Below are positions 62,201 through 64,000 of a stretch of 64,000 bases of DNA, one piece after another. Location of the stretch: positions 9,253 to 73,252 of the forward strand of contig CAYTCI010000010.1 of NCBI GenBank assembly GCA_964436305.1. The letters run 5' to 3'. The notes below the pieces were generated by a model. The model did not search any database, had not been told where the DNA came from, and saw only the letters and a program-made list of their open reading frames with translations. How positions within the stretch are numbered: the stretch's first letter is position 1; each line of letters opens with the position of its first letter. The DNA comes from JAKPUX01 sp964436305. Lineage in GTDB: Bacteria > Zhuqueibacterota > Zhuqueibacteria > Residuimicrobiales > Residuimicrobiaceae. The translations under genes were made by a program, and so were the position numbers.

Positions 62201-63664
62201 GACCGTGCCGATGCTCGCCGCCGTACGTCCGCCGAGATAGATGCCCTCGTGGGCGATGGCGGTAAAAAAACAGCCCGAGATCGCCAGGGTGTCCACTTCA
62301 CCCATATAGAGACCGTCATAAATGGCATGGCCGGTGGTGCTGCTCTCGCCGCCGAAATTGCGGAAATCGCAGTTCGTCAGAATGAGATTGTAGCCCTTCG
62401 CATCGGTGGCGATGCCGCCGGCCGCAAGGAGTGCACCCTTGCCGCCGTCCAGCACGACGCCGGTCAGGGTCAATCCCGCCTGGCTACGGATCAGGTAGCC
62501 GCCATCATCGGAGCTCCAGACCGGCGGATGGACGATGGTTTCGGAGGGCTGAATGGTGACCGGCTTGTCGATGACTACGGTAGAGGACTCGATATAGAGT
62601 CCGCCGTCGCTGGTCAACTCGATGATGTCGCCCGGATTGGCAGCAGCCACGGCCGCCGATATTTGATCCCGGCCGGCAGCGACGTATATGCGGCCGGAGA
62701 GTTTGGGCCACCAGCGCGGATCGCCGAGGGTCTTGCCGTCGGTGCCGGCATGAAAGGCCGGCGTGGCCTCCAGCAGGGTGAGATCGCCGTTGGCGGCGTC
62801 GGTGAAGAGCGGATCCACGTTGTCCAGGAACTGGCTGTAGGTGGCGCCGGTGCCGGAGACCGGGGCATTGAAGACCAGGGTGTTCTCGACGCTGCCGCCG
62901 AAAAGGTTGAACGATTGTCCGCCGCTGATGGTGCCATCGGTGGCAAAGAGGGTATTGCGAATGCTGACATCGGTGACACCGCTGTTGGTGCGGATGCGCT
63001 GGCAATTGTAAAAGGTGACATGGTCCAGTTCCAGACGCGGGCTCACCGTTGGCGAGGATTTGCTGTAGAAATAGATCGAGGGCTCGGTCTTCTTCAAGCC
63101 CATGAAGGTCGAGTTGCGGATGGAGAGGCGTTTGACGACGCCGGGATCGATGGTGCCGGCCGGAAAATAGAGGGCGCGGTTGGCGGCATTTTTAAAGAGG
63201 GAGCTGACGATCACCAGCGAGTCCACCGCGGAAGAGGAGCTGCCGTAGATCATGTAGTCAAAGTTCTGCAGCGTACTGTTGAGGATCTTGATGTAATAGC
63301 CGGCACTGCCGGAGGTGTTGATGGCCCGCTTGCCCGCTTCCTGTCCATCGAGGGTGAGGCCATCGATGATCAGCGTGCCGCCGACGGTCATGAAGGGCGA
63401 GGACTCACACCGCCAGATCGGTGCAGCGATGCCGGCTGCTGCGCGGATGGTGACCGCCTTGCCAGCGGTGATCTCTATGGTGGCACTCTCGGTATAGGTT
63501 CCGCCGGGAGTGACCAGTTCAAGGATATCACCGGCGGCAGCGGCCTGGTAAGCCGCAGAAATGGCGCCCGGACCCGCTTCGACGGGATGAACGGTCTGTG
63601 CAATGGAGGAGAGGGTGAGGCACAACACGAAACAAAGCAGGAAACAGGTGGTATTTTTCATCAT
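59201..63664 (-). CDS. Secreted beta-helix, metallophosphatase and binding-module protein with sorting domain
   Basis: 1487 residues. Signal peptide; two beta-helix modules (~22-335 and ~336-640); a purple-acid-phosphatase-type Fn3 domain (~650-745, SVRIVWETMENDPPASIVEY); a metallophosphatase domain (~750-1000) with LSDIHENH, IGDFVNDG, VGNHETAF, YAHTNV and AGDDHSFEH; an Ig-like domain; a jelly-roll binding module (~1170-1330, DWWYSESLNLSS); and a sorting domain (NYPNPFNPQTT to MVLLK). The last metal motif reads GDDH where most family members have GHxH, so metal binding may differ. GGAG precedes two adjacent ATGs (63664 and 63661). Confidence 0.87.
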   Translation of the reverse strand: MMKNTTCFLLCFVLCLTLSSIAQTVHPVEAGPGAISAAYQAAAAGDILELVTPGGTYTESATIEITAGKAVTIRAAAGIAAPIWRCESSPFMTVGGTLIIDGLTLDGQEAGKRAINTSGSAGYYIKILNSTLQNFDYMIYGSSSSAVDSLVIVSSLFKNAANRALYFPAGTIDPGVVKRLSIRNSTFMGLKKTEPSIYFYSKSSPTVSPRLELDHVTFYNCQRIRTNSGVTDVSIRNTLFATDGTISGGQSFNLFGGSVENTLVFNAPVSGTGATYSQFLDNVDPLFTDAANGDLTLLEATPAFHAGTDGKTLGDPRWWPKLSGRIYVAAGRDQISAAVAAANPGDIIELTSDGGLYIESSTVVIDKPVTIQPSETIVHPPVWSSDDGGYLIRSQAGLTLTGVVLDGGKGALLAAGGIATDAKGYNLILTNCDFRNFGGESSTTGHAIYDGLYMGEVDTLAISGCFFTAIAHEGIYLGGRTAASIGTVKYFHMVNSTMAKIGDDAIYIRDHDGNLATPGPVYLIDHCTFYDAFDSYGLLAHYIDNALIKNTIAAASTVKGTAFYLYGDHSLAKNSIYFNLKINLHTGKSENLLAVDPLFVDAEAGQFMLYANSPAIGFGDDGSTIGDPRWGVSTQKSNELQLVKAPASMSPTTSSVRIVWETMENDPPASIVEYGLTPELGSSVTGPEGWLIAGEGIMHEVTLTGLQPFTTYYYRVGNGTDVGVDINKARTAPERGTPFRIMTLSDIHENHYGLWQGIAKRAPQDSVDLTVFIGDFVNDGSVRDEWNGGFYTPGKPLLDNITVISSVGNHETAFGPSVYYDYFSLPTHPENGETPEAYYSMEYGDVKIIAINSNGDDYSPSYLAGSLQLAWLEEEIKNADTKWIFIYAHTNVLSTAYHGQWSATEKENLLPLYEKYAALGKRIIAFAGDDHSFEHLYKAGVNYVRPGCANLSLYDTDLNLVDKPYSLFYSKRPGFSTVDVSDNGDLVTLAARDTAGVIFYSATFTTSSTPPPTIYLSEPDGIEDSSSDLYRLRWVDSDPDDNASINLYYTADLNSPGELIAENISEDDSLNYFDWDVSHITPGVYYIYAVIRDTQNPPVKRFSRGKINVIADVIAPPAVTSLTGTLLSRTQLQLSWQNPTDPLHVEAPLASFESGIDGFVGENDGTATGSLEIVAGPEGHGSALRINYNITVAWDQYGGMLAVPGFPNISSTPYLDFWYRGDGSDRALRLVVEQDNDRNGKNDDWWYSESLNLSSREWKHAVLDLRLFSAFTWHANTDRTFDLENMARFDFIIPSSNAGSGFAEIDDIKLTGEISPAPDFQGVIVLRRTDRFPTGISDGDVVYQGPAETCIDSTAMLFQNNYYAAFAYDEVPNYSPLGAASVWLYTLPTGIEESKGNPLPVRFELKQNYPNPFNPQTTLTYALPKESHVRIVVYNALGQEMAVLVDRKMQAGYHALDVNGASWSGGVYFYKIQAGEFTSLRKMVLLK

Positions 63665-63732
63665 CGGATCTCCTCTGATGATTGGATGAGGTCAGCTCCA
63701 GTCGTTTCGCCCCGAAATTCATGGATTCGCGC

Positions 63733-63762
63733 AGCGGGCAGGGTGAAACAACCCTGCCCGCT
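63733..63762 (-). terminator. Hairpin after the partial sorted-protein gene
   Basis: Perfect 12-base-pair stem (63733-63744 with 63751-63762), 6-base loop, 16 bases after the stop codon; no U-tract. Confidence 0.55.
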
Positions 63763-63778
63763 AGCTGAACCCTTCTGC

Positions 63779-64000
63779 TTACTTGATCAGCATCATCTTG
63801 CGAATCTCACGCGTACCGGCGCTCTCCAGGGTGCAGAAATAAATGCCGCTGGGGAGATCCTTGCCGCTGAAGGTGACGATATGCTCGCCGGCGGCATAGA
63901 GGCCATCGGCGAGGGAGGCCACTTGCTTGCCGAGCACATCAAAAACGCGAACCCGCACCTGGCCTTGCGACGGCAAGGCAAAGCGAATCCGGGTCTCGGG
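63779..64000 (-). CDS. C-terminal end of a secreted protein (sorting domain only)
   Basis: The gene continues past the window edge. The visible ~73 residues match the last part of the sorting domain of the neighbours: PETRIRFALPSQGQVRVRVF, then DVLGKQVASLADG, SGIYFCTLES and the end MMLIK. The YPNPFNP motif itself would lie just outside. Probably another member of the beta-helix/surface group. Confidence 0.75.
   Translation of the reverse strand, partial: PETRIRFALPSQGQVRVRVFDVLGKQVASLADGLYAAGEHIVTFSGKDLPSGIYFCTLESAGTREIRKMMLIK

Overview
The window is a GC-rich bacterial chromosome segment with tightly packed genes, many of them encoding exported proteins. At least seven exported proteins, and an eighth cut by the window end, finish in the C-terminal domain that contains a YPNPFNP-like motif and stops at a short hydrophobic-Lys end (type A sorting domain of the type IX secretion type). 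A PorV/PorQ-like barrel and a TonB-dependent receptor with a carboxypeptidase-regulatory plug are also present, and promoters have the shape TTGnnn-N17-TAnnTT. Together these point to a member of the FCB superphylum outside classical Bacteroidota, in the direction of Calditrichota/KSB1-like lineages. That placement is inference. No rRNA, tRNA, CRISPR array, phage or insertion sequence was seen.

Layout. 1-9182 (+): end of a carotenoid-type FAD oxidoreductase, then a plant-cell-wall island with a secreted GH9 glucanase, a sugar-porter MFS permease, a secreted leucine-rich-repeat protein and a GH67 alpha-glucuronidase. 9207-11756 (-): mgtE and mnmA. 11993-15004 (+): a methyltransferase-GT2 fusion and a GT-C membrane glycosyltransferase. 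15083-20492 (-): one very large secreted vWA plus LCAT-like lipase protein, interrupted only by an artificial 10-N gap. 21067-24507 (+): a lipoprotein cysteine hydrolase candidate and a GH94 cellobiose phosphorylase. 24517-25020 (-): a cupin and a 42-residue membrane peptide. 25197-29126 (+): a tandem jelly-roll protein, a small exported protein, and a histidine kinase/response regulator pair whose regulator carries an amber stop. 29158-35553: a DUF1846 protein, minisatellite arrays, a methyltransferase, an SDR, an iron-type alcohol dehydrogenase and a monooxygenase-fold protein. 34742-40580 (-): cytochrome c maturation genes (F, I-like, A, B, C, D) split by a repeat array with a 100-N gap. 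40752-53179 (-): a nine-gene run from a TonB-dependent receptor through PorV-like, beta-propeller lipoprotein and sorted protein to a SIS isomerase, a PfkB kinase, a GatZ/KbaZ-type protein, a DMT permease and an amidohydrolase, closed by a strong terminator. 53293-64000 (-): three large secreted beta-helix proteins (two fused to metallophosphatase domains) and the end of a fourth sorted protein.

How it works together. GH9 and GH67 would cut cellulose and glucuronoxylan outside the cytoplasm, the MFS porter would import sugars, and GH94 would phosphorolyse cellobiose inside. The nine-gene run looks like an outer-membrane uptake and secretion module joined to an amino-sugar or tagatose-type catabolic pathway, comparable to a polysaccharide-utilisation locus without SusD. 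The most notable points are the vWA-lipase fusion and its artefactual gap, that nine-gene run, the shared promoter architecture, a family of GGTCGGCGC-core minisatellites at three sites, near-identical beta-helix cassettes, and the broken response regulator.
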